Of a stretch of DNA of 64,000 bases, positions 34,460 through 45,257 are shown piece by piece. The notes beneath the pieces were generated by a model. The model did not search any database. It was not told where the DNA came from and saw only the letters and a list, made by a program, of their open reading frames with translations. Position 1 is the first letter of the stretch. Every line of letters starts with the position of its first letter. Position numbers and translations under genes: made by a program. Origin of the DNA: Symsagittifera roscoffensis (Eukaryota; Xenacoelomorpha; Acoela; Convolutidae); assembly GCF_963678635.1 (NCBI RefSeq), contig NC_087071.1, positions 28,011,378 through 28,075,377 on the forward strand. Reading direction: 5' to 3'.

Positions 34460-34598
34460 CTGTAGCAGGATAGGGCATATACACCTTCCGAGGTTGTCGG
34501 CCAAGTTCAGTAGAAGACATGCACTCACGAACAGCTCCTGGATGACGTAATAGCGAACAACACACATCGAGAATATTCTAGAACAAGATATGATCTCT
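34460..34598 (-). CDS. Multi-pass membrane protein, internal exon
   Basis: On the minus strand the acceptor AGTTTTTCAG precedes A at 34598 and the donor GTAATATA follows 34460. Read with phase 2 in and phase 0 out, it encodes EIISCSRIFSMCVVRYYVIQ and then ELFVSACLLLNLADNLGRC, probably one or two membrane segments. Phase 2 entry matches the exon ending at 54465, and phase 0 exit matches the exon starting at 31070. The 19.9-kb intron upstream contains the LTR element. Confidence 0.65.
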
Positions 34599-34927
34599 CT
34601 GAAAAACTGGATTAACCGAGGCTGTGGCCAGCTTGATAAAAAAACGGCACATTTTTTTTTCAAGAGTTAATAGAACTTTGAAAAAATGAAGTATGATTCA
34701 ATAAAAATCAACCTGGGTTATCTAGGAACAACATTTTTCAATCGAAGAACTATCTTCAGAAAATTGGTCTAAATATTTCGATGAAGTTGATAAAATTGCC
34801 ACAAACAATGCAATAATTTGGCTCAAAGTGTTTAAAAAGTTATTTTTATACAAAAATCGCAGTTCTCACCGGAACCCAGTCCAGTAAAAGTCCAAAAGAT
34901 GCTCAACTGAAAGCGAACTTGAACTAG

Positions 34928-35337
34928 TGGAACCTGATCTAAACTACATTTTATGATTGGATAAATTAAATGTTTTACCAATGTAAAGTATTTAATATTA
35001 ACCAATCATGATCCATCTAACTAACAACCCACTTATTTGTAAGTGCTGAAGTTACTTGTAATTTCAGCACCAGAGAGATTTGAATTTAACTTAGAAATTA
35101 GTTGGACTCTCCCGAGCACTTCAGCAGCCGCAATAAACCAGTATACCCTAGATCTATTGAGCCTAGCAGAGACTAGTTAAACAACCTGAGACTAGATAGT
35201 ATAAGAGTAAGATTAGGATCGGTATTAGACTAAGAAGTTGCACGAATCTATCCGGCCGAAAATAAGATAGCGTGACGAGCAGACGGTGTACCCTATCCGA
35301 AATTACTCTATGAGTTAACCAACTCGGACATAACTCA
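34928..35337 (+). repeat. 5' LTR
   Basis: The 410-bp repeat begins TGGAACCTGATC and ends ACATAACTCA. An AATAAA polyadenylation signal is at 35132-35137. TGCTGAA (35044) and TTCAGCA (35063) form a hairpin arm pair. CCAAT-type sequences in both orientations (GATTGG, ACCAATCA) sit near the start, where U3 would be. Confidence 0.93.
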
Positions 35338-35339
35338 TC

Positions 35340-35362
35340 TGGTGCGACCATAAGTCTCGAAC
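35340..35362 (+). promoter_or_regulatory. Candidate tRNA primer-binding site
   Basis: Two bases after the LTR the sequence reads TGGTGCGACCATAAGTC. Its complement ends in CCA and, a little further on, contains GTTCGAGAC like a tRNA T loop. The CGACCAT portion resembles the 3' end of animal tRNA-Arg, but with an indel. The primer is not assigned with confidence. The same sequence follows the second LTR copy at 55673. Confidence 0.6.
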
Positions 35363-35425
35363 AAGACCTTAATAGCTTAGAATTAACCAATAATAGATTA
35401 GAAATTAGACAAAAACATTTACAAA

Positions 35426-35659
35426 ATGTTATACGACAATAATTTAATCGAAATGTCTCTACGACTCAATAGATCAGAGCCAATATTCCGAACCATAACA
35501 GAACTACCCGGAATTGGAAGAAGACCTCGAACCAAAGACGACATACGACAAAGTAGAAACTTGCCGTATAGTTATATGATAGTTCGGCAAAAGCCAGAAC
35601 AAACTTTTATATTTAGAGTACTACTGGCAATGAATTTAGATTTTCATTTGCAAACATAA
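35426..35659 (+). other. 77-codon leader ORF, coding status doubtful
   Basis: An ATG frame of 77 codons lies 88 bp after the 5' LTR and is open in the second copy too (55758-55991). Between the copies I count about 11 replacement and 4 silent changes, roughly what an unconstrained sequence gives. Preservation of the frame may therefore be chance or recent. It could be an accessory protein or simply leader RNA. Confidence 0.3.
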
Positions 35660-35990
35660 AACCTTGAAGTTAATCTTCAAAATCATTTCAGGCGCTAAAC
35701 AAAATTATTAATATACAATAACGATTGATAAAAAGATCTAAGATCGTTTTCCTAAAACTCTGCAGTAATATACAAAACATGTTTGAAAAATATTTATTGA
35801 AAAATAAAAAATAAAAATTAGTAGCATGACAATAAATGGTTAGTAATCATAAATCATCCTGTTGTTCCAGCTCCATCACCTAAAACATAACAGCAATCAT
35901 AAACCCACTAATATCATCAAAACACTAAATCTTTCCTTTACACACATTTAAAATTTTATTAAAACTTAAATTCACTTAATTTTAAAACCA

Positions 35991-36075
35991 GATCATCAAG
36001 GCTTATCCTTGGATCTTAAATCATTTTCTACTTAATTAAATTTCAAATTTGATCATCAAGGCTTATCCTTGGATC
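35991..36075 (+). promoter_or_regulatory. Twin leader hairpins, possible packaging or dimerisation signal
   Basis: Two 25-nt hairpins start at 35991 and 36051, exactly 60 nt apart. Each has GATC, AT, CAAGG pairing with CCTTG, GATC around a short loop. The second element copy has both (56274 and 56334) with the same 60-nt spacing and conserved stems, while the loops vary (CTTAT, CTCAT, CCTAT). The position between PBS and gag is where retroviral packaging signals lie; the function is inferred. Confidence 0.55.
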
Positions 36076-36592
36076 AAACAGAACAACTTTGTTCTCCCCC
36101 ACCCACTTAATTAGTGTCTAACGACCTCAAACGTCGATTCACTACCCAACCCTTTCTAAAGACCTAAGACTAATAGAAATTTTTAAACAAAACTAATCAT
36201 TCAAATTAGGATAAACAGTGAAGAACTTCGGTTATTCATCCTTCACTTGACCCCCCCTCTTACCAGACCCAGGATAAATCTTAGACTTAGTAAGTTTAAA
36301 ATAGTATCTAACGAACTACTCGCGTTCTAATTATACCTGAACCTTGTGGATCGATTTACTATTCTCCAACCCTTGAACACAATCACTACCCCTAAGTAAG
36401 ATTAAGTAAGTTAACACCTTAACTTATACTAGCCACGAGAAAGTAAAAAATCATTCTTCGGAATCGATATACTTTTCTTTCCAACCCTGAACAAATAGAC
36501 CCAGGTTAAGCTAACCAAAAAATCGTAAGAACTAACAGTTTAGGAAAATAGAAATCATTTAACAATCTTTTGCATCCGTCATTCTAAACCTT

Positions 36593-37060
36593 ATGTCATT
36601 TAAAAACCTAGGAAATAAACAAACAATCGTTTTACACAATTGTGAAATAGATAACAAAAAATACGACCTTGTAATCACACCTCATACACAAACAGTTGGA
36701 TACATTCGAACAAAACGACAAACACTAAAGAGAAAAATAATAACTAAACAAAGACAAATAACACGAAAAAGATTTTCAAAAAATCGAAACGCATTTTCAG
36801 AATCAGAAACCAATAGTTTAGACGAACTTTACAAACTAAAAGAATCAATAGATAAAAATTGCCCACTTCACGATCAATTATATTTTTCTGACTCAGAAAC
36901 AACTTCAAATTCATCACAAAGAGGAAAAAGAAGAATAAAAAAACAGTACAAACACAAACCAGTACATTTATACAATTGGAATCAACCAATTCGACACATT
37001 AATAATTACATATTAACAGTCATCGAACGAAAAAATGAGCTCAACGCACACTCCAGGTGA
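36593..37060 (+). CDS. Basic 155-residue protein overlapping the start of gag
   Basis: An ATG frame of 155 codons ends 26 bp inside the gag-pol ORF, which is in a different frame. It starts MSFKNLGNKQTIVLHN, has a strongly basic centre (RQTLKRKIITKQRQITRKR) that could act in RNA binding or nuclear import, an acidic Ser-rich patch and a second basic cluster (RGKRRIKKQYKHK). Compared with the second copy (56874-57341) there are about 16 silent and 8 replacement changes, a clear excess of silent ones, so the protein appears selected. I recognise no homologue. Candidates are an extra gag-type protein or a regulatory factor. Confidence 0.75.
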   Translation: MSFKNLGNKQTIVLHNCEIDNKKYDLVITPHTQTVGYIRTKRQTLKRKIITKQRQITRKRFSKNRNAFSESETNSLDELYKLKESIDKNCPLHDQLYFSDSETTSNSSQRGKRRIKKQYKHKPVHLYNWNQPIRHINNYILTVIERKNELNAHSR

Positions 37061-40000
37061 AGAAAGTCCAGATGATGATGAAATCTTTCCTTTTATAGTA
37101 GATGCAGATACTGATAGAGGACAACACATATTTTGTCAAAATTTACTCGTAAATTTATTTGAACCCGGAATCAGTCCATGTAAAACAGAGTTCCCCGATG
37201 TAAAAATCAAAAGACAAATCATAGATCACTATCTAAAAGATATATGCAACATAACACAACAGTATGGAATCTACTCCATAGAATTTACCTCACCAAACCA
37301 TAATAATAGAAAATATACAATTCAAACAGACGACCTTGATTTAGAATTTTCAAAAGTTTTTTCAGAATATATAAAAAGCATCCAATATCATAACTCACAA
37401 AGAGCAAACTCCATATTCACCAATGAAGTTTTCGCAATAATATATAGTTATATTTCGATATTAGAAAACGAAATCCCAATAACAAATGTCTCACCGACAG
37501 AAACATCTAAACATTTAAGAGTACGACATGAAATCACACTACTCTCTAGTTATTTAAACATCATTAAAGAAAATTTCACGAAAGACGATGTTTCACAACA
37601 TACAAAACACGATCTACAAAAAATTTTGGCATGGTTCATAATAGATTATTTCACACACAATATTGATTTAATTGCACAAGCAAGAAAAAATTTTAGACCC
37701 CAAAATTCGAACGATGATACCGCTATCACAGAACAATCAGATTATGTTTGGGACCCCGAATGGTCTCATCCCGCATTTATAAGCTTTCCACAATCAATCT
37801 CAAGTCAAGCAATAGGTACAATATCTTACATAAGAGATTATGTAAGAGTAATACCATTAACAATTGATGCAACACCATTAAACTATAATACATTTTTACC
37901 CGATACACAAAATAATAGTTTAAACTCTACAGTTATACACAATGAAAACCTCAATGGAACTAGGAATCTTACTCAACAAGATATCCAGACACCATCACAC
38001 TTCATAAATGAAGAAATTGTACACACAACAACTACACAACAAAGTATTTCACCAATACGCCCAAATTTAACAACACCAAGAAATACAAATCCTTCACAAA
38101 CACAGGTAACCTTACAATCAACCGTTAAACCTTCGGTTGCCCCTAAATATTCACATATGGATTACCAAACATACAGACCCATGACAATACCATCAAAAAC
38201 ACGCAAAATATTCACTAGAAACAACTTTGCAGACCATAATTATAATTATACACATCCGTCAAAAACATATAATCAACCACAAAGAAATTTTAACCAATAT
38301 ACAAGATCTCGAAATTGGGATAACCCAATGACCCAACCTAATTCAATAAATTTCCAAACAAATCCTCCACAGGATCACAGTGAAAATTACCCATTTTTTC
38401 AACAAAATAAAAATAAAAAACAGACATCTTATCAAATGGATTATTTATCCTCAGATGATGATTTCTTACAACCAGATATATTTGCACAAAATACTCAAGA
38501 ATATCGTAGACAAGGAATACAGAGAACACGTACAAATCATAGAAATTTTTCTCCACAACCAATAGATGCACAACATCAACAACCAATTCAACAACAAAAT
38601 CCAATTAATACACAATCTTTTCAACCAATTCAACAACAAAATCCAATGACTGCACACTCGTATCAAGCATCACAAATGCAAAATGAAATACCACTCCCAT
38701 ATTATCTCCAACAACATGAAATAACAAGAAACCAACTTTCAAATTTTTCTCAAATGCCAAATGCAGCAGAATCATTACAAATGACAATGAATCCATACCT
38801 TATGGGTGGATCATCAATAACATCAAACAAACCTTTAATGGTTTTCACAGGAACAGACCCTGAATACTCTGTAGAAGATTATTTAAATGCAGTAACAGCA
38901 AACCTGATTTTAAATATTGGACCTGAACCAATTAATACGCCACTACATCAAAACTGGATACATCGACGTACAGCGTTAATACAAACAACCTTAGATGGCG
39001 CAGCCCAAAAATGGTTTTCAGTACTACCTCTAGAAATAAAATCAAACTGGAAAAGGTTTACACAAGAATTTTCAAAAATGTTTGACTCCGAAAGAAACAA
39101 ACAACAACAAAGAGTTTTATGTAATGAAATTCGCAGATTACCAAACGAAACCATCAAGCAAATAGCAGTACGAATCGAAACACTAGTTCGAAAAGCATAT
39201 TCATTAAATACACATGACTATAAAAACACAAAGATGACAGAAATCTTAATGATGACCTTAACACCACAATTAAGGAAAATAGCAATAAAAAAGAGAGCAT
39301 CCCATCCTTCTTCAGTTCGAGAACCCGATTTAGATTTTCGAAAACTAGTAGACAAATTAGAACAAGCAGAAATCACGATGAAACTAGAAGAAACGGAAAA
39401 TCTGAAATTACAATACGTTAATAGAATTGAAACGACTCCCACTAATATTAATAATATACAGGAATCAGAGACAGACCTCGTTGAAAAAATCACTGAAATA
39501 CTCAATATTTACGAAAAGAACCCGAACTTTAAAGGCAAACCATCTTTCAAAAAATGGTGTAATTATTGCCGACGATACGGACACAGTATTTCCGAATGTA
39601 GACAAAAACAGCAAGACAATCAAAATAAACCTCAAAAATATAAAGAACCAAATAAATCATTCTATCAATACATGAAAAAAGATCAAAATCTACCGAACAA
39701 AACAGTCTACAGCAACAACAGTTCAGGAAAACCACTCCCGAACAATACAAATTATACAAGAAATCAATCACCATATAACTCAAGTTATAGAGGAAGATCG
39801 CCAGAACGAAGAAATACACAAAATTCATCACAAAATCACTACAATAGACCAAATAGTAGAAGTAACTACTCCAGATCAAATTCAAATACACAACGATTTG
39901 TTTCTAGATCTAATTCCCAATCAAGAAATAACTACTACCCAAACAACCAATCACGAAATTCATCATACAATAGGAATAGAAACTACTCCTATAATCGAAA

Positions 40001-43000
40001 TAGAAGTTATTCAAACAACCGAAACCAGAATTACCCGAACAGTCAATCAAGGAATAACTCATATAATAGATCGAACTATAACAGACCAAACAATAATTAC
40101 CAAAACAGATCGCAAAATAATTCACAAAATCGACACTCAAGTTATAATAATCGTTATAGAAATTATTCCCAATCACCACACCGGAATAATAATAACTATA
40201 ATAATTCTAATAATCGCCACAGAAGTAGTACACCTAAACATCAAAGACAAATCAATCAAGTACAGTCTAACCCAGAAACAACATCAGACCCTCCAGGTAT
40301 TGATGACACAGTAACTGATACGTTACAACTCAATCAAATAAACTGTACATCATCAGATTCAGAAAGTGATACTGAAAACACTCTTTCTATCAATATGATA
40401 AAAGTCGAAAATGACTATGAATCTGTCATATATGAACAACCCTTTCCATCACACATATATGAAAATCAATCAGAATTTCTTCAAAATTATTACACTACAC
40501 CCATAAATTCCACACCAACGACGCAAGAAACAAACGAGATTAACACTACAGATCAAACCAATAAAAATACCAAAACAAAATGCTTGAATACAAACCACAT
40601 TTATCAAAATATACAAAAAGAACAACCCAAAGAAAAAATTTGGACAATACCATTTCTCTTAGAAAGCCCAAGAAATAAAGAATTTCAACCACCAGACCTT
40701 GAAATAGATTTTTTAATTGATTCAGGAGCAGAATCAAACATAATAAACATCCCCACATGGAATGAAATAAAAACTTTACACCCAAAGCTAACACCTCTTG
40801 AAACCTCCAGTAAGTTAGCAACAGCACAAGGATCAACATTGATAAACTACGGAAAAATCCAATTATTTCTCCTCCCCACCAGAACAATGGAACAAAGCAA
40901 AATTTTAAATAAGCCATTTAAACAAATATTCCATATCACTGACATTAAATATAATATCATTGGAATACCATTTATTTCGAAGTACATACCAACAATTAAC
41001 ATACTAAATAGTAAAATATTAATCAAAGATAAATATACAAAAACAAAAGAAACATCCTTAACATTTTTTCAAAGATTAAATAAACAACCACCATTCTTTT
41101 CAAAATTCTACCCGATATTTAACCAACAAAGAAAACACTTGAAACCACTATCAGGAAATATCTATAATTTTTCAATCAAACAAGTTCACCAATATGATAA
41201 AGAACAAAACAAACAAAAATTTTATATGTCAGAATTTGAATTCAAACCTATTCACAAATTTTTCAAAATCACAATCTCATCCATAAAATATTTGAAAAAT
41301 TCGAATTCCGATATCATTTCCTTACATGTCTATAACAACACACCTTACCAAGTAACATTACCTTTAGGACTTTTAGGATATTGTGAAACCAACGCTACAA
41401 TATCACCAATACACGAAAAAGCCTATCGCGTAAATAACATACTCCAATTACTAGATATTTGCCAATCTACAATTCTTAATGAAGAATTATCTATGAATAA
41501 TATAATAAGTAACGAAAACAGAAATACGGATTATTTCACAAAAACTCCATATTTCAAACCTACATTCAACATAAGTAACTACACAGAGGACCAACAAAAA
41601 TTTTTAACAATGTTTAATTTCCAACATTCACAAATAACACAAGACGAATTCGAAAAATTAGCCAAACAGCTAATTAAATATTCATCAGTCTATGCAACAT
41701 CAAAATTCGATGTTGGAAAAATCAGTTCATCACTACATCTCCCGTTAAAACCAGACGCAGTTTTCAAAAAACAGAGAGCAAGTAAAGTACCAATTCACTT
41801 ACATGATAAAGTGAACAGATTACTCGATATTTTAGAACAATACAACATTATATCACCAGTAAACAAAGAAGAACAACCAAAAGGCAACACATTTATCAAC
41901 CCTGTTATCATTCTAGCTAAAGGAGAATCATTAAAAATCGTTCTCGACGCTAGATACCTCAATTCACTCATAGATGAATCAAAATGTAATTGGCCCATTG
42001 AACCAATACAAGTTATTTTAACAAAAATAAACGGCAAATACTTTACAACCGCCGATATGAATAGTGCATACAATCAAATGCCACTAGATGAACAATCACG
42101 ACGTTTAACACAATTTGTTATCGGAAACCAACAATACGAATTCAACCGCTTATTCTATGGAATATCCATAGGACCAGCAGCATTTTCAGCTTTTATGAGC
42201 AAAATTTTTAGACCACTAATACTCAAGAAAAACGCAATCACCTATTTAGACGATGTTTTTATGCAATCACAAACAAAAGACGAGATGTTCAATGTTTTAG
42301 AAAAATATCACCAAATACTTCAGAACGAAAATCTGAAGGCCGCCCCCGATAAATCACACTTCTTTTTGACAAGAGTTAAATTCTTAGGACATAATATAGA
42401 AAGAAAAACAATCACTCCATTGAAATCACGCATTGACGCTATTCGAAAACTTCAACCACCAACAAATAAAAAGAAAATCCAAGAATTTCTTGGAATGTTA
42501 AACTTTTTAAGTAAATATGTTTATAAAATGCAATTATATCTACGACCATTTTATAACATCCTTAGACAACAAAATAATTTTGAATGGAACGCAGAACATC
42601 AAACACGATTTGAAGAAATAAAGAAACTTTTAACTGAACAAATTTCAAACACAATTCCAGATTCAAATCAACCATTTTATGCAATGTGCGATGCTTCGAA
42701 CTTTGGCATCGGTGCAGCACTATTACAATCACATAATGGTACAAATAAAATGAACCTCATATCAGCAAATTCTCGATTATTCACTCAAGCAGAGCTACGA
42801 CTCTCAACTCTAATGAGAGAATGTACAGCCATAATATATACACTGACAGAATATGAATTTCTGATACTTGGATCAAAACATCCAACAGTTCTATTTACAG
42901 ATCACAAACCAATCATTTTTCTCTTTACACAAAAATCTAACCCAAACCACCGAGTTTACAGATTTCAACTAATTCTAATGAAATTTCCAAACTTACATAT

Positions 43001-45257
43001 AGTTTGGACTGCAGGAAAAAATCTTGCATTACCAGACACCTTAAGTCGAAATACACCACCTGAATTACTTACACGAAAAACAACAGTTGAAATACCCAAA
43101 AACATAAAATTCTACCTTGCAGAAAACGAAACATCACCCCGATTGGAATGCAAATATGCAGTAAAAACTGATATTGAACAATCACAAATAAATAATTTAC
43201 AACATTTCCCACTTTATTTAGATTGTCAAAATAATCATTATGAAGTTGATTTACTTGGAACATCAACTTTCAAACCAATCCCATATTCTCAATGGATAAA
43301 AAATAACACCCAACAAAAACGAACAAAACAACACCTGCCTAAGAAAGACCATTTTCCACTAATTGAAAAAGAAGATTTAACTGATAAAATAAATTTATCA
43401 GGACCACAAACAAATGATTCAAAATACACAATAAATCAAGTTTTTGACCTCCATGACCCACTTGATACAATACCCTTATCTAAATTAGAAATCGAAAACA
43501 TTTTTCTCCCTCCAACAGAAACGATTACAATTTCAACACTGAAACAATATCAAAATCTTGACCCGATAATTAGACAACTGAAATCATGGCACAAATATAA
43601 AACTAAACCTGTCAAAGCAGATTCAACCATTCTAGGAAACAAAACACTCCTCCGATACTTTCGCAAATTTAACAACACAACAATTAACGAAAATACAGAC
43701 CTTTTAGAGTATAACCTGAATGAATCTACAGTTCCATGTCTTCCTTTAAGTATGATTCTTATAGCTTTTAATATTTCACATACACAAAATATTAAAGGAC
43801 ACTCTGGATCAGAAAAAACATATTCAAATTTTATACAAAATTTTTACTTCCCAAATGCACCAATTTGGATAAAAGTACTATGCAATGACTGTATAGTATG
43901 TCAACTAAATAAACCTTACCCAAATCAAAAACAAGTAGCACAAAAACAAGATTTTAAAGGACAAAGCTTGTACTTTAACCATCGTATCTCATTTGATACC
44001 AAAGGACCAATTTCACCCTCATCAGAAGGAAACTCCTACATTATGGTAATTGTTGACGCATTTACACATTATGTAGCACTTAACCCAGTACCACATTGTA
44101 ACGCTTATTACGCTTACACAACACTCTATGAACACTGGATAGCAAAATTCGGACTACCAGAAATTTTAGTTACAGACAACGGTACAGAATTCATAAATAA
44201 TGAAATTATCACACTATGTCATTTATATAACATTAAACACAAACCACGTACATCTCATGCACCTTGGACAAACGGCTTAGTCGAAGGTATGAACCGTTCA
44301 TTACAAGAATATCTTAGATGTATCATCAACCGAAATGATACAAAATATACCGAATGGTCAGCAGATGTAAAATTATTTCCCTTAGCGTATAATTCACAAA
44401 TTACGACAACTTTAGGAATGTCACCATACGAAATGGTTTTTAACCAAAAGCCACGCAAACCAATAATGTTTACAGCGAATTCTCATAAAAACGCACAAGG
44501 TTATTGTCAACCAAATAAAGACTCAATTTGTTATAACCTACCTTTACATACACACGATGAAGATCATTTTCATCACCCACAAATTCTTAAACTAGCCTCC
44601 GGTACACACACCGAATGGATTCTAAATAGAGATAAAAAACACAATGAAATTTATCAAAAAATAACAAAAAAGTTATTACAAAGACAAAACATTAATGAAC
44701 AAATCAATTCACGCTTTACACCAGCCTCCGATTTAAAAATTGGAACATTTGTTTTAATACCCAATTTTAATACTCAAAAAAGAATTTCTAAAAAATTACA
44801 ACCCCTTTGTAAAGGACCATACCAAATAATTGCAAAACCCACTGATGTCACATATAAAATTACCGACTCAAACAAAAAAGAAATCGTTCAACATCGAAAC
44901 AACCTATTACCTTATTACCCAAAAGAATACGCACTCCGCGAATTAACTCAATTATATTCTTTCACAGGATTAAAAATCATTCAAAATGAACCACATCTGA
45001 AAAACACAGAACAAAATGATAACCCCACCGAAAATCAAAACACAAAACCAACCGCCACCAAAATCAATACACAAAACCATAAAGAATCTCCAAAACAAAG
45101 AAAAAATAGAAAAATGACCGAACAAATAATACCCCAAGAACAAATCGACAAATCAGAAAATAGAAAAACAACAAGACTCCGAAATCAACCACGTAAAAAC
45201 TATAAAATATTCATCCCCCAATCTAAAATTTTCAAGAAAGTAGAATTTCAAAAGTAA
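37035..45257 (+). CDS. gag-pol: Gag-Pro-Pol polyprotein, 2740 residues
   Basis: One uninterrupted frame encodes all core functions. A gag capsid-like domain around residues 600-800 (AAQKWFSVLPLEIKSNWKRF) precedes a CCHC knuckle at 842-855 (CNYCRRYGHSISEC). An Asn/Arg/Ser-rich linker follows. The aspartic protease DSGA is at 1229. RT has KIVLDARYLNSL, TTADMNSAYNQM and the catalytic YLDD at 1737. RNase H starts at CDASNFGIGAAL (1886). Integrase has an HHCC finger from 2249 and the DDE triad at D2321, D2381 and E2417 with the standard 35-residue D-E gap. Gag and pol share a frame, so no frameshift is needed, unlike most retroviruses. The first 600 residues and last 250 are extensions of unknown role. 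No stops or indels are seen. Confidence 0.95.
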   Translation: MSSTHTPGEESPDDDEIFPFIVDADTDRGQHIFCQNLLVNLFEPGISPCKTEFPDVKIKRQIIDHYLKDICNITQQYGIYSIEFTSPNHNNRKYTIQTDDLDLEFSKVFSEYIKSIQYHNSQRANSIFTNEVFAIIYSYISILENEIPITNVSPTETSKHLRVRHEITLLSSYLNIIKENFTKDDVSQHTKHDLQKILAWFIIDYFTHNIDLIAQARKNFRPQNSNDDTAITEQSDYVWDPEWSHPAFISFPQSISSQAIGTISYIRDYVRVIPLTIDATPLNYNTFLPDTQNNSLNSTVIHNENLNGTRNLTQQDIQTPSHFINEEIVHTTTTQQSISPIRPNLTTPRNTNPSQTQVTLQSTVKPSVAPKYSHMDYQTYRPMTIPSKTRKIFTRNNFADHNYNYTHPSKTYNQPQRNFNQYTRSRNWDNPMTQPNSINFQTNPPQDHSENYPFFQQNKNKKQTSYQMDYLSSDDDFLQPDIFAQNTQEYRRQGIQRTRTNHRNFSPQPIDAQHQQPIQQQNPINTQSFQPIQQQNPMTAHSYQASQMQNEIPLPYYLQQHEITRNQLSNFSQMPNAAESLQMTMNPYLMGGSSITSNKPLMVFTGTDPEYSVEDYLNAVTANLILNIGPEPINTPLHQNWIHRRTALIQTTLDGAAQKWFSVLPLEIKSNWKRFTQEFSKMFDSERNKQQQRVLCNEIRRLPNETIKQIAVRIETLVRKAYSLNTHDYKNTKMTEILMMTLTPQLRKIAIKKRASHPSSVREPDLDFRKLVDKLEQAEITMKLEETENLKLQYVNRIETTPTNINNIQESETDLVEKITEILNIYEKNPNFKGKPSFKKWCNYCRRYGHSISECRQKQQDNQNKPQKYKEPNKSFYQYMKKDQNLPNKTVYSNNSSGKPLPNNTNYTRNQSPYNSSYRGRSPERRNTQNSSQNHYNRPNSRSNYSRSNSNTQRFVSRSNSQSRNNYYPNNQSRNSSYNRNRNYSYNRNRSYSNNRNQNYPNSQSRNNSYNRSNYNRPNNNYQNRSQNNSQNRHSSYNNRYRNYSQSPHRNNNNYNNSNNRHRSSTPKHQRQINQVQSNPETTSDPPGIDDTVTDTLQLNQINCTSSDSESDTENTLSINMIKVENDYESVIYEQPFPSHIYENQSEFLQNYYTTPINSTPTTQETNEINTTDQTNKNTKTKCLNTNHIYQNIQKEQPKEKIWTIPFLLESPRNKEFQPPDLEIDFLIDSGAESNIINIPTWNEIKTLHPKLTPLETSSKLATAQGSTLINYGKIQLFLLPTRTMEQSKILNKPFKQIFHITDIKYNIIGIPFISKYIPTINILNSKILIKDKYTKTKETSLTFFQRLNKQPPFFSKFYPIFNQQRKHLKPLSGNIYNFSIKQVHQYDKEQNKQKFYMSEFEFKPIHKFFKITISSIKYLKNSNSDIISLHVYNNTPYQVTLPLGLLGYCETNATISPIHEKAYRVNNILQLLDICQSTILNEELSMNNIISNENRNTDYFTKTPYFKPTFNISNYTEDQQKFLTMFNFQHSQITQDEFEKLAKQLIKYSSVYATSKFDVGKISSSLHLPLKPDAVFKKQRASKVPIHLHDKVNRLLDILEQYNIISPVNKEEQPKGNTFINPVIILAKGESLKIVLDARYLNSLIDESKCNWPIEPIQVILTKINGKYFTTADMNSAYNQMPLDEQSRRLTQFVIGNQQYEFNRLFYGISIGPAAFSAFMSKIFRPLILKKNAITYLDDVFMQSQTKDEMFNVLEKYHQILQNENLKAAPDKSHFFLTRVKFLGHNIERKTITPLKSRIDAIRKLQPPTNKKKIQEFLGMLNFLSKYVYKMQLYLRPFYNILRQQNNFEWNAEHQTRFEEIKKLLTEQISNTIPDSNQPFYAMCDASNFGIGAALLQSHNGTNKMNLISANSRLFTQAELRLSTLMRECTAIIYTLTEYEFLILGSKHPTVLFTDHKPIIFLFTQKSNPNHRVYRFQLILMKFPNLHIVWTAGKNLALPDTLSRNTPPELLTRKTTVEIPKNIKFYLAENETSPRLECKYAVKTDIEQSQINNLQHFPLYLDCQNNHYEVDLLGTSTFKPIPYSQWIKNNTQQKRTKQHLPKKDHFPLIEKEDLTDKINLSGPQTNDSKYTINQVFDLHDPLDTIPLSKLEIENIFLPPTETITISTLKQYQNLDPIIRQLKSWHKYKTKPVKADSTILGNKTLLRYFRKFNNTTINENTDLLEYNLNESTVPCLPLSMILIAFNISHTQNIKGHSGSEKTYSNFIQNFYFPNAPIWIKVLCNDCIVCQLNKPYPNQKQVAQKQDFKGQSLYFNHRISFDTKGPISPSSEGNSYIMVIVDAFTHYVALNPVPHCNAYYAYTTLYEHWIAKFGLPEILVTDNGTEFINNEIITLCHLYNIKHKPRTSHAPWTNGLVEGMNRSLQEYLRCIINRNDTKYTEWSADVKLFPLAYNSQITTTLGMSPYEMVFNQKPRKPIMFTANSHKNAQGYCQPNKDSICYNLPLHTHDEDHFHHPQILKLASGTHTEWILNRDKKHNEIYQKITKKLLQRQNINEQINSRFTPASDLKIGTFVLIPNFNTQKRISKKLQPLCKGPYQIIAKPTDVTYKITDSNKKEIVQHRNNLLPYYPKEYALRELTQLYSFTGLKIIQNEPHLKNTEQNDNPTENQNTKPTATKINTQNHKESPKQRKNRKMTEQIIPQEQIDKSENRKTTRLRNQPRKNYKIFIPQSKIFKKVEFQK

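Noticed and set aside
34364-34663. 99-codon minus-strand frame read as one protein
   Set aside because: Only 34598-34460 has exon-like composition and splice borders; the ends of the frame are intron sequence.
39898-40314. 138-codon frame rich in Ile/Thr inside gag-pol, also 60191-60547
   Set aside because: It is a shadow of the repetitive Asn/Arg/Ser linker in the gag frame. Its open state follows from the biased codons.
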